DNA of 64,000 nt from Flavobacterium sp. I-STPP5a (GCF_009764685.1 NZ_VHLM01000010.1:62001-126000); one strand, 5' to 3'; positions 17,334 to 26,324 are shown, numbered from the stretch's first letter. Program-made: numbers and translations. The notes: generated by a model from the letters alone, not told the origin.

Positions 17334-19202
17334 ATGAAAAAACTACTTTTATGCACCATCTTACTGTCTAGCTTTGGTAATTTATGGGCACAAAATTCAA
17401 ATTATTGGCAACAACATGTTGACTATAAAATGGCCGTTACCATGGATGTATCAACGTATACATACAAAGGCACACAAGAATTAGTATATACCAATAACTC
17501 TCAGGATACACTTAGAAAAGTATATTACCACTTGTTTAACAATGCTTTTCAGCCAGGTAGCGAAATGGATGCACGTATCCAAAACATTAAAGATCCTGAC
17601 GGAAGAATGGTTTCTAAAGTTAAAGTAGGCGACAAAGAAATTAAAGAAAGCCGTATCAAAAACTTAAAGCCTAACGAAATTGGTTTTTTACACGTAACTA
17701 ATTTTAAGCAAGATGGTATTGATGCTACTGCTAAAGAAGTAGGAACTATACTTGAGGTTACTTTGGCTAAGCCAATGTTACCCAATTCAAAAACAACTTT
17801 TACACTAGATTTTGACGGTCAAGTTCCAGTGCAAATTCGTCGTTCAGGACGTAATAATGCTGAGGGAGTTGAATTGTCAATGGCACAATGGTATCCAAAA
17901 CTTGCAGAATTTGATTTTGAAGGTTGGCATGCAGATCCTTATATTGCTAGAGAATTTCATGGTGTTTGGGGCGACTTTGATGTAAAAATTACTATCGATA
18001 AAAACTATGTTTTAGGTGGAACCGGTTATTTACAAAATCCAAATGAAATTGGTCATGGTTACCAAGATCAAGGCGCAGTGGTTACCATTCCTAAAAAAGC
18101 AAAAACACTAACATGGCATTTTAAAGCACCAATGGTTCATGATTTTACTTGGGCAGCTGATAAAAATTACATCCATGATATTGCCAAAGGTCCAAACAGT
18201 GTTGACATTCACTTTTTGTACAAGAACAATCCACAATATATTGAAAACTGGAAAAATTTACAGCCGTTGACTGTAAAACTGATGGAGTTTTATAACAAAA
18301 CTGTGGGCGATTATCCATACAAACAATATTCGGTAATTCAAGGTGGCGATGGCGGAATGGAGTATGCCATGTGTACTTTGATTTTAGGACAAGGAAAATT
18401 TGAAGGATTGTTGGGCGTAACGGCTCACGAAATGGCGCACTCTTGGTTCCAACACGTATTGGCCTCAAACGAGTCTAAACACGGCTGGATGGATGAAGGA
18501 TTTACATCTTTCTTAGAAGATTTAGGAATGAATGAAATTGCAGAGAAAAAAGCACAAAACCCATTTGCGGGTGGCTACACTGGATATTTTTCAATGGTAA
18601 ATTCTGGTAAAGAATTACCTCAAGGAACACACGCCGATCGTTTTGATGAGAACAGAGTGTACAGTATTAGTTCGTACAGCAAAGGAGAACTTTTCTTGAC
18701 ACAATTAATCTATTTGATTGGGAAAGACAATTTGATGAAGACTTTGAAAAAGTATTATAGCGATTTCAAATTCAAGCACCCTACGCCAAATGATATTAAA
18801 AGAACTGCTGAGAGAGTTTCAGGTGCTAACTTAGATTGGTATTTAACAGATTGGACACAAACAACAAACACTATTGATTACGGAATTAAAGAAGTAACAG
18901 AAAATGATGGTCAAACCAAAGTAGTTTTAGAACGAATTGGTAGAATGCCAATGCCAATTGATTTGCTTGTAGAATATACAGATGGAACAGTAGAAAGTTT
19001 TTATGTGCCTTTACGCATGATGAGTTTTGAGAAAGAAAATCCTTATCCAGCAATTAAAAGAACGGTACTTTCTGATTGGGCTTGGGCGTATCCTACTTAC
19101 GAAGTCAACATTCCAAAATCAAAATCGGGAATTAAAAGCATTACCATCGACCCGAGTAGTTTAATGGCTGATATTAAAAAAGAGAATAACGTTTTTAAAT
19201 AG
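17334..19202 (+). CDS. M1 family aminopeptidase, secreted
   Basis: 622 residues with a Sec signal (MKKLLLCTILLSSFGNLWAQ). The zinc site is HEMAHSWFQH (H365, E366, H369) with the third ligand E388 in HGWMDEGF. The exopeptidase motif is GGMEY near residue 340, a variant of the usual GxMEN, so it should remove N-terminal residues from peptides in the periplasm or outside the cell. The N-terminal beta-domain is intact, while the large helical C-terminal domain of classic M1 enzymes is absent, as in many Bacteroidota members. It is closely followed by a small membrane protein gene (14 bases). Confidence 0.93.
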   Translation: MKKLLLCTILLSSFGNLWAQNSNYWQQHVDYKMAVTMDVSTYTYKGTQELVYTNNSQDTLRKVYYHLFNNAFQPGSEMDARIQNIKDPDGRMVSKVKVGDKEIKESRIKNLKPNEIGFLHVTNFKQDGIDATAKEVGTILEVTLAKPMLPNSKTTFTLDFDGQVPVQIRRSGRNNAEGVELSMAQWYPKLAEFDFEGWHADPYIAREFHGVWGDFDVKITIDKNYVLGGTGYLQNPNEIGHGYQDQGAVVTIPKKAKTLTWHFKAPMVHDFTWAADKNYIHDIAKGPNSVDIHFLYKNNPQYIENWKNLQPLTVKLMEFYNKTVGDYPYKQYSVIQGGDGGMEYAMCTLILGQGKFEGLLGVTAHEMAHSWFQHVLASNESKHGWMDEGFTSFLEDLGMNEIAEKKAQNPFAGGYTGYFSMVNSGKELPQGTHADRFDENRVYSISSYSKGELFLTQLIYLIGKDNLMKTLKKYYSDFKFKHPTPNDIKRTAERVSGANLDWYLTDWTQTTNTIDYGIKEVTENDGQTKVVLERIGRMPMPIDLLVEYTDGTVESFYVPLRMMSFEKENPYPAIKRTVLSDWAWAYPTYEVNIPKSKSGIKSITIDPSSLMADIKKENNVFK

Positions 19203-19216
19203 AACTTGATTTTTAT

Positions 19217-19609
19217 ATGAAATTCAAATACAATGAAGCAAGCGCTTCACTCGAAATTAAAGACGGTTTGAAGAACCATTTTCTTATTGTACGATTGTTA
19301 CTGATTGTGACTTTTGTAAATGTACTTTTAAATCTATCGAATGCTCAGGTTGAATTTGGTTTGATGAAACTAATTTGGTTATTGATTGGTATGGCGGCTG
19401 CGGTGGGTTTGCGACATTATTTTATGAAAAAAACAGGTGCAGATACAATACTTTTTGATCAAATAGCAGGAATCAAGGAGCGTGAGGTAAAAGGTATAAA
19501 AAAATATTTTCTAGAGTTGAAAAACGGAAAAATTAGAGATTTAATTGAATTACAATCTGAAGCAGAATACAAAGAATTGCAAACGCTATTTGCAAAAAAG
19601 AAAAAGTAA
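19217..19609 (+). CDS. Small membrane protein, unknown function
   Basis: 130 residues. Two hydrophobic segments (about residues 22-43 and 48-66) are separated by a short loop; the C-terminal half is soluble and lysine-rich, with a possible PH-like beta pattern (FDQIAGIKEREVKG then KYFLELKNGKIRDLIEL). It is in the same direction and 14 bases from the M1 gene, so probably co-transcribed. Family not recognised beyond similarity in layout to other small Bacteroidota membrane proteins. Confidence 0.7.
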   Translation: MKFKYNEASASLEIKDGLKNHFLIVRLLLIVTFVNVLLNLSNAQVEFGLMKLIWLLIGMAAAVGLRHYFMKKTGADTILFDQIAGIKEREVKGIKKYFLELKNGKIRDLIELQSEAEYKELQTLFAKKKK

Positions 19610-19633
19610 GTTCTTCTTTTTACGCTCCACACA

Positions 19634-19669
19634 AAAGCCCAAATAAACTATGGTTTACTTGGGCTTTTT
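19634..19669. terminator. Bidirectional terminator between convergent genes
   Basis: AAAGCCCAA and TAAAC pair with GTTTA and TTGGGCTTT with a short loop; A and T runs on the two sides allow termination of both the small membrane protein gene and the convergent oxidoreductase gene. Confidence 0.8.
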
Positions 19670-19685
19670 GTTATTAGGAAACGAA

Positions 19686-20891
19686 TTATCGTCTGAATTT
19701 GAAGGTATCTGCGAGGGGATGTTTTTTGTTTTGTAGCATATCAGCAACAAGTTCCATTCCGATGACAGAAAAGGTGATTCCGTTACCTCCAAAACCGAGC
19801 ACAAAATAAGCGCCCGGAAAATTTGGATGTTCTCCTATGTAGGGCAATCCGTCTTTGGTTTCACCAAAAGTACCTGCCCAAACAAAATCTGTTCTGAAAT
19901 CATAATCAGGTAAAATTTTCTTTAGATATGTAGTCAATTTATCGGACTTGTCATTGAGTAAGGAATCTCTTTTTGCAGCGTCTACAAAATCTTCATCTTC
20001 ACCGCCAATAAGCAATCGATTATCATCTGTGGTTCGCATATACATGTAAGGTTTCGCTGTGTTCCAAAACAGCGTGTCGTTAAGATGCGATTGATCGTCT
20101 TCAAAACGTTCGCGCACAATGGCATAAGTAGAAAGTAATTTTACAAACTTGTCTTTAATGATTTCAGTACTTTCAAAACCGTTGCAGTAGAGTATTTTTT
20201 TAGCATTAATAGTAGTACCATGTTCTGTTAAAACGGTTACGCCATTTTGTGTGTAGGTAATTTTTTTAATGTCAGTTTTATCAAAAACCTGCAATCCTTT
20301 TTTATGATTGTACGCTAAAATATCATGTGCTAATTGGAAAGCATCTATACTCCCGCCTTGTTCAGACAAGATGCCGCCATGCGAATGTTTGATTTTAAAT
20401 TTTTTATCAATTTCTTCGGCTTCTAGCCATTTTACAGGTATTCCAATTTTTTTTCGCGCTTCGAATTCTTTTTTTAACCAGACAACATCTTTCTTTAAAG
20501 CGGCAAAATAAAGAGATTCTTTTTTCTTGAAACCACAAGCTGATTTTACTTGTTGCACGATTTTCTTCAAATCATCAATTGATTTGTAACACGCCCAATA
20601 ACTGTCAACGGCAGCTTTTTCACCAATCAAATCAATAAGTTGATACAACGGCACGTCAATCTCATATTGTAACATGGATGTTGTAGCCGATGTGCTTCCG
20701 TGACCAATTTCTCTGCGATCAATAAGCACGGTTTTGTAACCATCCGCTATACATTGATGCGCAATTAGACTGCCAGTTATTCCACCTCCCACAATAAGAA
20801 CATCTGTGTCCAAATTTTCTCTTACTGAGGGATAGGAATTGATGATTCCATTTTTTACCAACCAAAAAGGTTCACTTGATTTTAGTTTCAT
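19686..20891 (-). CDS. FAD-dependent oxidoreductase (DAO family)
   Basis: 401 residues. The dinucleotide-binding motif VLIVGGGITGSLIA lies near residue 31, followed by the typical LIDRREIGHGSTSATT stretch in which the glycine-serine-threonine run contacts FAD. The C-terminal block YIGEHPNFPGAYFVLGFGGNG is also standard for D-amino-acid-oxidase-type flavoproteins. No Rieske domain is fused, unlike some relatives. The substrate is probably an amine or amino acid (family inference). A single-gene unit, cytosolic. Confidence 0.88.
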   Translation of the reverse strand: MKLKSSEPFWLVKNGIINSYPSVRENLDTDVLIVGGGITGSLIAHQCIADGYKTVLIDRREIGHGSTSATTSMLQYEIDVPLYQLIDLIGEKAAVDSYWACYKSIDDLKKIVQQVKSACGFKKKESLYFAALKKDVVWLKKEFEARKKIGIPVKWLEAEEIDKKFKIKHSHGGILSEQGGSIDAFQLAHDILAYNHKKGLQVFDKTDIKKITYTQNGVTVLTEHGTTINAKKILYCNGFESTEIIKDKFVKLLSTYAIVRERFEDDQSHLNDTLFWNTAKPYMYMRTTDDNRLLIGGEDEDFVDAAKRDSLLNDKSDKLTTYLKKILPDYDFRTDFVWAGTFGETKDGLPYIGEHPNFPGAYFVLGFGGNGITFSVIGMELVADMLQNKKHPLADTFKFRR

Positions 20892-20908
20892 GGCGTTTTA
20901 GCTTTTAT

Positions 20909-20916
20909 CAAATGTA
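20909..20916 (-). promoter_or_regulatory. Candidate -7 element for the FAD oxidoreductase
   Basis: Minus-strand TACATTTG, 18 bases upstream of the ATG. No clear TTG partner. Confidence 0.4.
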
Positions 20917-20989
20917 ATGATATTGAGGATGCTACATTTATTTTTTAAAGTTATAATGTTACATAATTATAAGATGATTTCTATTGTGT

Positions 20990-22282
20990 TTTTTATGATT
21001 GAATTAGTCTAAATTTCTAGTAATAGGCTTAAGATCAATTTTTTTTCTTTTATTTTCCAACACCAGCAACCAATGAAAACAGTTTAAATCAAGATTCAAA
21101 ATCTCAAAAAACCGTAAAACTTTAACATAAAAACCGTAATTCAGGGTAAAAAGAAAAACTTACATTTGGGAAAAGATGCAGTAGTGATTTTAATAAATTT
21201 CAAAAAAGTATGACGATACTTTTTTAATTTTCTTAAAACTACGGCATATAACTTACCCTAGATTTAAAAAATTTGAAAACAACCAAACAAACAATTAGAC
21301 AATATCTATCTATTGTAGTAGTAGTATTGATCTCGATTATTATGAGTAATTGTCAAGCAGAAGAAGAACAGACTCAAGAACAAGACACTGCAACTACTTT
21401 AATTTATAAAGAGCAAATAACCGCATTTTTAGGTACTTTGAAACTTGGTGGCGATAAGAGTCAAAATGCTAAGATAGATGCTTTGTTGCAGGTTTTAGAA
21501 AGTGCATCTATAAGCACTGTTGATTTAAAATCAACAGAGAAATTGATAATTGTAAACACTAGTAGCTTAAAAGGCCTTGAGACAAATAACGCGGTACGAC
21601 TTATTTTTGTACAGTATCAAAATAAGATATTTAAATCCAATATAGTTACCTTCAATAATACTGTGGCTCCTACTAATTATGATGCACTGCTACAAGCCAT
21701 TTTTGATCGTAAAGCTAATAAGCTTAATTATACGGGCACTATAAAATTTCATAATCCGTATCAAGTAGGATTTTTAGAACTTAATTACCAGCAAGGCGAG
21801 CTGCTGTGGCAGGGAGCAATAAGAAACAAAACCATGCCCAAAGCTAACCAAAAATCAAGCGGCTGTACTGATTGGTACTGGGTAACTACGTGGTCTGACG
21901 GACATCAAACATCGAGATATTTATACACTACTTGTGATGGAGGAGGATGGGAATGTCAAGCCTATCGTATGAGCGGGACACAATGCGGCGGTGGAGGCGG
22001 TGGCGGTGACGACACTAGTACAAGTGTACCTCAATATCCATCTAATCCTACAGACACAGAATTATTCACTTATATTGACCACAAAGGTAGAATTATAACA
22101 GAGAGATATAATGCCAAAACAAAATCATGGGATTTTTTCTCAACAAGCTTGAGCGAAGTAGTAGTTTATAACAACTATGAAGAGTATTACTTTTTGATCA
22201 TTCAATGGCCTAAAAACCAGCAAAAGGTAGTTAAAGACGGTATTGTCTACACCTATGACGCTGGTTCTGCAAGTTGGGGAGG
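20990..22282 (+). repeat. Segmental duplication, copy 1
   Basis: About 1.29 kb nearly identical to 23714-24999, covering the upstream region and the first ~336 codons of the lipoprotein gene. Identity stops abruptly after the codons for SASWGG; beyond this the copies are only distantly alike. A small cluster of differences sits near 21900 (codons for GHQTSRY against GSRTERY). Confidence 0.9.
21161..21223 (+). promoter_or_regulatory. Promoter -7 and leader hairpin of cassette 1
   Basis: TACATTTG at 21161-21168 matches TAnnTTTG. About 35 bases later an 8-bp stem, AAAAGTAT/ATACTTTT with loop GACG (21204-21223), is followed by a T-rich run, giving a leader of roughly 100 bases that could contain an attenuator. 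Both parts are conserved in cassette 2. Confidence 0.5.
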
Positions 22283-22964
22283 AGAAATTGAAGGAGATTT
22301 TGAAGATAAAATTGATGATAGTGAGTTGGATGATTGTACAAAAGAAATTATGGATAAGATAAATCAGGATACCAATAATGATATTGTTAAAATCTTAGAA
22401 AAATTTGGAACAAGTGAATACAATGTTAAATTACAAATGGGTCCCACTGCATTGAATAATTATGCTGAGACTAAAGTTATTTCAAAAAATAATTATTCTA
22501 TTACAGTTTCTAATAATTCATTTTCAGATGCAACAAAATTATATAGGGCTACTGGTTTATTACACGAAATGGTTCATGCTTATATGTTAAGTATTGTAGA
22601 TGATTACAAAATTTATCCTACTAACGCTCCTTTCAATGGTTTTCCAGAGTTATTTAAATTATATGTCCAAAAAACAGGATCAGGTAATACTTTAGCCGCT
22701 CAACATGAAGACATGGCAAATAAATATGTTAATGCAATAGCATCTGCATTAGAAAAATACCATTTAGGAAATACATCAGGACCTGTCTCACTTGCAGACA
22801 AGCAGGTTTTTGCAGACTTGGCATGGAGTGGTTTAGACGGAACTGAAATTTTTAATAAAAAATATCCCAAAGGGAGTGAAGAAAGGAAGCGAATAACAAA
22901 TAGATTAGTTGCAGAGACAATAGGAATATATTCATCAAATGCCATTGGCAAACCTTGTAATTAA
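21273..22964 (+). CDS. Lipoprotein with constant N-terminus and HExxH C-terminal domain (copy 1)
   Basis: 563 residues, starting at TTG where the paralogue at 23990 has ATG. The signal ends in lipobox IMSNC (C at residue 27), so it is an exported lipoprotein. Residues ~28-336 are almost identical to the paralogue and include a tryptophan- and cysteine-rich stretch and the hinge CGGGGGGGDD. The C-terminal ~225 residues carry HEMVHAY (H431, E432, H435) and a later QHEDMANKYV (H478, possible third zinc ligand), suggesting a zincin-type metallopeptidase. The small lipoprotein gene 11 bases downstream is its likely partner. Function unknown; the layout resembles polymorphic effectors, but no secretion marker was found. 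Confidence 0.82.
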   Translation: MKTTKQTIRQYLSIVVVVLISIIMSNCQAEEEQTQEQDTATTLIYKEQITAFLGTLKLGGDKSQNAKIDALLQVLESASISTVDLKSTEKLIIVNTSSLKGLETNNAVRLIFVQYQNKIFKSNIVTFNNTVAPTNYDALLQAIFDRKANKLNYTGTIKFHNPYQVGFLELNYQQGELLWQGAIRNKTMPKANQKSSGCTDWYWVTTWSDGHQTSRYLYTTCDGGGWECQAYRMSGTQCGGGGGGGDDTSTSVPQYPSNPTDTELFTYIDHKGRIITERYNAKTKSWDFFSTSLSEVVVYNNYEEYYFLIIQWPKNQQKVVKDGIVYTYDAGSASWGGEIEGDFEDKIDDSELDDCTKEIMDKINQDTNNDIVKILEKFGTSEYNVKLQMGPTALNNYAETKVISKNNYSITVSNNSFSDATKLYRATGLLHEMVHAYMLSIVDDYKIYPTNAPFNGFPELFKLYVQKTGSGNTLAAQHEDMANKYVNAIASALEKYHLGNTSGPVSLADKQVFADLAWSGLDGTEIFNKKYPKGSEERKRITNRLVAETIGIYSSNAIGKPCN

Positions 22965-22975
22965 ATAATACAGTT

Positions 22976-23653
22976 ATGAAAAAAATCTATTTTATTATCA
23001 GTCCTATTCTTCTACTAACTATCAGTTGTAGTGTAAAAAGTAATATAAAAAGTGTGGCAATCAAAGCAAATGTTGTTATCAGTAACGATACTTTGAATGA
23101 TAAATACGAAGTTTTGAATGATTTTTTAAGGACAAGAATTGATGATAAATCTAAAAATTTTGTGATTTTCAGTGAAAAAATCAATACCAATACTACTTTA
23201 AAGTGGCTGCTTCATAATGAAATATATGCAATTGATTCCATTACTTTAGAAATTAAAAACAAAGATTCGGAATTTTTTAGAGATTCTGAATGGGAAATAG
23301 CACGAGAAAAGTACAGTAAAAAATTTACGCCAATCGAAATAAAGAACAAAACTTATAATCGTGGTTCTTGCTGTTGGTTACCAGAAAATTTTAATTATAA
23401 AAATCTAATATTTGAAGAGCTAGACATTGGTTCAACTGCATACATAAAAAAATACCTCATGCAAAATGAAGACTATGAGTATTATAGTTTTTCTGATCCT
23501 ATTTTTTATATGAATAATAGGTATCTCGTGTTTTCATTTACTCAAGGTTCTGTAAGAACGATAACTAGTCATTCTTCAAATCTCGTTATTTACAAGAAAC
23601 AAAATGGTAAATGGATTCAAACTCATATTGGTAATCCTGACTTTGTGAGTTGA
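22976..23653 (+). CDS. Small lipoprotein partner of cassette 1
   Basis: 225 residues with signal and lipobox LTISC (C at about residue 18). The rest is soluble, with many charged residues. The end, with DPIFYMNNRYLVFSF and NLVIYKKQNGKWIQ, has the same spacing of aromatic residues as the end of the partner gene of cassette 2 (EPLYYWNKKYVLFYY then RIVIMKREKNHW), so the two partners are probably distant homologues. By position it could be an inhibitor or chaperone of the upstream HExxH protein (inference). Family not recognised. Confidence 0.75.
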   Translation: MKKIYFIISPILLLTISCSVKSNIKSVAIKANVVISNDTLNDKYEVLNDFLRTRIDDKSKNFVIFSEKINTNTTLKWLLHNEIYAIDSITLEIKNKDSEFFRDSEWEIAREKYSKKFTPIEIKNKTYNRGSCCWLPENFNYKNLIFEELDIGSTAYIKKYLMQNEDYEYYSFSDPIFYMNNRYLVFSFTQGSVRTITSHSSNLVIYKKQNGKWIQTHIGNPDFVS

Positions 23654-23685
23654 GAAAATATAAGATTAAAAAATTCAATCATATG

Positions 23686-23718
23686 TGCCGCAAAACTTCT
23701 ATTTTGCGGCATTTTTTT
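23686..23718 (+). terminator. Terminator after cassette 1
   Basis: TGCCGCAAAA pairs with TTTTGCGGCA around CTTCTA, followed by seven Ts. The stem GCCGCAAAA is shared with the terminator at 26425. Confidence 0.88.
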
Positions 23719-24999
23719 ATGATTGAATTAGTCTAAATTTCTAGTAATAGGCTTAAAATCACTTTTTTTCTTTTCTAACACCAGCAACCAATGAAAACAG
23801 TTTAAATCAAGATTCAAAATCTCAAAAAACCGTAAAACTTTAACATAAAAACCGTAATTCAGGGTAAAAAGAAAAACTTACATTTGGGAAATGATGCAGT
23901 GGTGATTTAATAAATTTCATAAAAGTATGACAATACTTTTTTAATTTTCTTAAAACTACGGCATATAACTAACCCTAAATTTAAAAAAAATGAAAATAAC
24001 CAAACAAACAATTAGACAATATCTATCTATTGTAGTAGTAGTATTGATCTCGATTATTATGAGTAATTGTCAAGCAGAAGAAGAACAGACTCAAGAAAAA
24101 GACACTGCAACTACTTTAATTTATAAAGAGCAAATAACCGCATTTTTAGGTACTTTGAAACTTGGTGGCGATAAGAGTCAAAATGCTAAGATAGATGCTT
24201 TGTTGCAGGTTTTAGAAAGTGCATCTATAAGCACTGTTGATTTAAAATCAACAGAGAAATTGATAATTGTAAACACTAGTAGCTTAAAAGGCCTTGAGAC
24301 AAATAACGCGGTACGACTTATTTTTGTACAGTATCAAAATAAGATATTTAAATCCAATATAGTTACCTTCAATAATACTGTGGCTCCTACTAATTATGAT
24401 GCACTGCTACAAGCCATTTTTGATCGTAAAGCTAATAAGCTTAATTATACGGGCACTATAAAATTTCATAATCCGTATCAAGTAGGATTTTTAGAACTTA
24501 ATTACCAGCAAGGCGAGCTGCTGTGGCAGGGAGCAATAAGAAACAAAACCATGCCCAAAGCTAACCAAAAATCAAGCGGCTGTACTGATTGGTACTGGGT
24601 AACTACGTGGTCTGACGGAAGTCGAACAGAGAGATATTTATACACCACTTGTGATGGAGGAGGATGGGAATGTCAAGCCTATCGTATGAGCGGGACACAA
24701 TGCGGCGGTGGAGGCGGTGGCGGTGACGACACCAGTACAAGTGTACCTCAATATCCATCTAATCCTACAGACACAGAATTATTCACTTATATTGACCACA
24801 AAGGTAGAATTATAACAGAGAGATATAATGCCAAAACAAGATCATGGGATTTTTTCTCAACAAGCTTGAGTGAAGTAGTGGTTTACAACAACTATGAAGA
24901 GTATTACTTTTTGATTATTCAATGGCCTAAAAACCAGCACAAGGTAGTTAAAGACGGTATTGTCTACACCTATGACGCTGGTTCTGCAAGTTGGGGAGG
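23714..24999 (+). repeat. Segmental duplication, copy 2
   Basis: Nearly identical to 20990-22282 with a few short indels in the upstream part. The left border falls inside the T-run of the cassette 1 terminator; the right border is inside the coding sequence. Confidence 0.9.
23879..23940 (+). promoter_or_regulatory. Promoter -7 and leader hairpin of cassette 2
   Basis: TACATTTG at 23879-23886 and the hairpin AAAAGTAT/ATACTTTT with loop GACA at 23921-23940. The stem is unchanged from cassette 1 while the loop differs by one base, consistent with a constrained hairpin. Confidence 0.5.
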
Positions 25000-25747
25000 T
25001 CAAAGTGAAGAGGCAATAGCAGATACTATTGAGGACAATATTGATGATAGTAAGTTGGATCCTTGCTCAAAAGCAGTTATGGATAAATTAAAGTTAAGTT
25101 CTGAAAATGATATTTCTAAAATGATTAATCGTTTTAATCCTGCAAGTTCTGTTTTTAATATTTTTTTAAAATTGGGAGTTACAAATCCTAATAATTTTGC
25201 AGAGACATCACCAGCAGGTAATTCAAAATTTGATATAAACATTGTACTTAACCAAGATTATATTTATGGTACGCATTTTAATTCAAGACCAACAAATTTA
25301 TCAATAGCAACTACTTTGACACATGAAATAATTCATGCATATTTAGTTTCTATTCAAAATGAATTTGATAGTGGTTGTGGTACTACTATTTGTGACTTCC
25401 CTTCTTTATTTGATGCGTTTATTGCGTATAAATCATCAAAGGATCCTACAATTCTTCAAGATGAACATGAGGAATTAATTGCAACCAAGTATGTAGATGC
25501 AATAGCAGAGACAGTTCAAGAATTTCATACGGGTATACGTGTTGAAAAGGGAATGGCGTCAGAAGTTTATAGAGACTTAGCTTTAAGTGGTTTATATAAT
25601 ACTAAGTATTTTACAAAAACATATCCTGATGACCAAAACGATGTTAATTATGCTGCGAGACAAAGAATTATAAAAAGGGTGCATGCTGAACGTATTGGTC
25701 AGAATGTTGGTGAGATTATTATAGTAGGCAATTCTTGTAATAAATAA
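23990..25747 (+). CDS. Lipoprotein with constant N-terminus and HExxH C-terminal domain (copy 2)
   Basis: 585 residues, ATG start. Signal and lipobox IMSNC as in copy 1, and an almost identical N-terminal ~336 residues with the same glycine-rich hinge. The C-terminal ~245 residues are strongly diverged but keep HEIIHAY (H445, E446, H449), a downstream EHEELIATKYVDAIAE (H493) and the ALSGL and R-x-x-AE-x-IG patterns, so the two C-termini are homologous zincin-like domains. There are two extra cysteines after the motif (GCGTTICDF). Followed 7 bases later by a different small lipoprotein gene. Confidence 0.83.
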   Translation: MKITKQTIRQYLSIVVVVLISIIMSNCQAEEEQTQEKDTATTLIYKEQITAFLGTLKLGGDKSQNAKIDALLQVLESASISTVDLKSTEKLIIVNTSSLKGLETNNAVRLIFVQYQNKIFKSNIVTFNNTVAPTNYDALLQAIFDRKANKLNYTGTIKFHNPYQVGFLELNYQQGELLWQGAIRNKTMPKANQKSSGCTDWYWVTTWSDGSRTERYLYTTCDGGGWECQAYRMSGTQCGGGGGGGDDTSTSVPQYPSNPTDTELFTYIDHKGRIITERYNAKTRSWDFFSTSLSEVVVYNNYEEYYFLIIQWPKNQHKVVKDGIVYTYDAGSASWGGQSEEAIADTIEDNIDDSKLDPCSKAVMDKLKLSSENDISKMINRFNPASSVFNIFLKLGVTNPNNFAETSPAGNSKFDINIVLNQDYIYGTHFNSRPTNLSIATTLTHEIIHAYLVSIQNEFDSGCGTTICDFPSLFDAFIAYKSSKDPTILQDEHEELIATKYVDAIAETVQEFHTGIRVEKGMASEVYRDLALSGLYNTKYFTKTYPDDQNDVNYAARQRIIKRVHAERIGQNVGEIIIVGNSCNK

Positions 25748-25754
25748 TTATCAT

Positions 25755-26324
25755 ATGAAACACTTAAAGCAATTTATGTTATTGTTCGTGTTCGTATTTT
25801 TGTCGTGCAAAGGTTTAAAATCTTCAAAACAATATGAGCCAATCAAAACATACTTAATATCACAACAATTAAACAAGACATACATTCTTCAACAAGAAAA
25901 AATTAGCAACAAACAAGTTCTTCGTATTTTTAATGGGAGTGAAGGTTTAAATCATGTACTGCCGCAAACAGATACTCATGCGTATTTTAATTTAAAGCAC
26001 TGGAAAAAAATGTATCTGGAATATAAAAATGACACATTACCGCAGGAATGGAAAAAAAGTGATTTCAATGATTTCAAGTTTTTATATGAAAGTAAGAAAG
26101 CGCTCTTTGGTGAAGCATTTACCCAAAAAATAGCAATGGGAACAGGCAACAAGGAAATAATTTTTCTTTCTGAACCACTTTATTATTGGAATAAAAAGTA
26201 TGTTTTGTTTTATTACCAAAAAGCATTTCTTTTTGGAGGCGGAAGTGCAAGAATTGTAATTATGAAAAGGGAGAAAAATCATTGGAAAGTTGAAAAGGAA
26301 ATAGGTGATTACATTTATAATTAG
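25755..26324 (+). CDS. Small lipoprotein partner of cassette 2
   Basis: 189 residues with lipobox VFLSC (C at about residue 17). The remainder is soluble and basic. The C-terminal EPLYYWNKKYVLFYY and a glycine-rich turn before ARIVIMKREKNHWKVE parallel the partner gene at 22976, though overall identity is low. Close spacing behind the HExxH gene suggests co-expression. Role unknown; inhibitor, folding factor or co-effector are all possible. Confidence 0.74.
   Translation: MKHLKQFMLLFVFVFLSCKGLKSSKQYEPIKTYLISQQLNKTYILQQEKISNKQVLRIFNGSEGLNHVLPQTDTHAYFNLKHWKKMYLEYKNDTLPQEWKKSDFNDFKFLYESKKALFGEAFTQKIAMGTGNKEIIFLSEPLYYWNKKYVLFYYQKAFLFGGGSARIVIMKREKNHWKVEKEIGDYIYN

Larger units (their letters stand above)
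20892..21272. other. Leader region of the first duplicated cassette
   Basis: 381 bases with no gene. The left part holds the oxidoreductase promoter candidate (20909). From about 20990 the sequence is nearly identical to 23714-23989, so the second duplicate shares this whole upstream region, including promoter and leader hairpin. Confidence 0.7.
23654..23989 (+). other. Leader region of the second duplicated cassette
   Basis: 336 bases without a gene. It holds the terminator of cassette 1 (23686) and then the duplicated upstream region from 23714, which is nearly identical to 20990-21272. Confidence 0.7.

Noticed and set aside
21273..25747. Calling the duplicated lipoproteins confirmed toxins with immunity proteins
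   Set aside because: Only the layout supports this. There is no known toxin domain name, secretion signal of a dedicated system, or toxicity evidence, so it is kept as a hypothesis.
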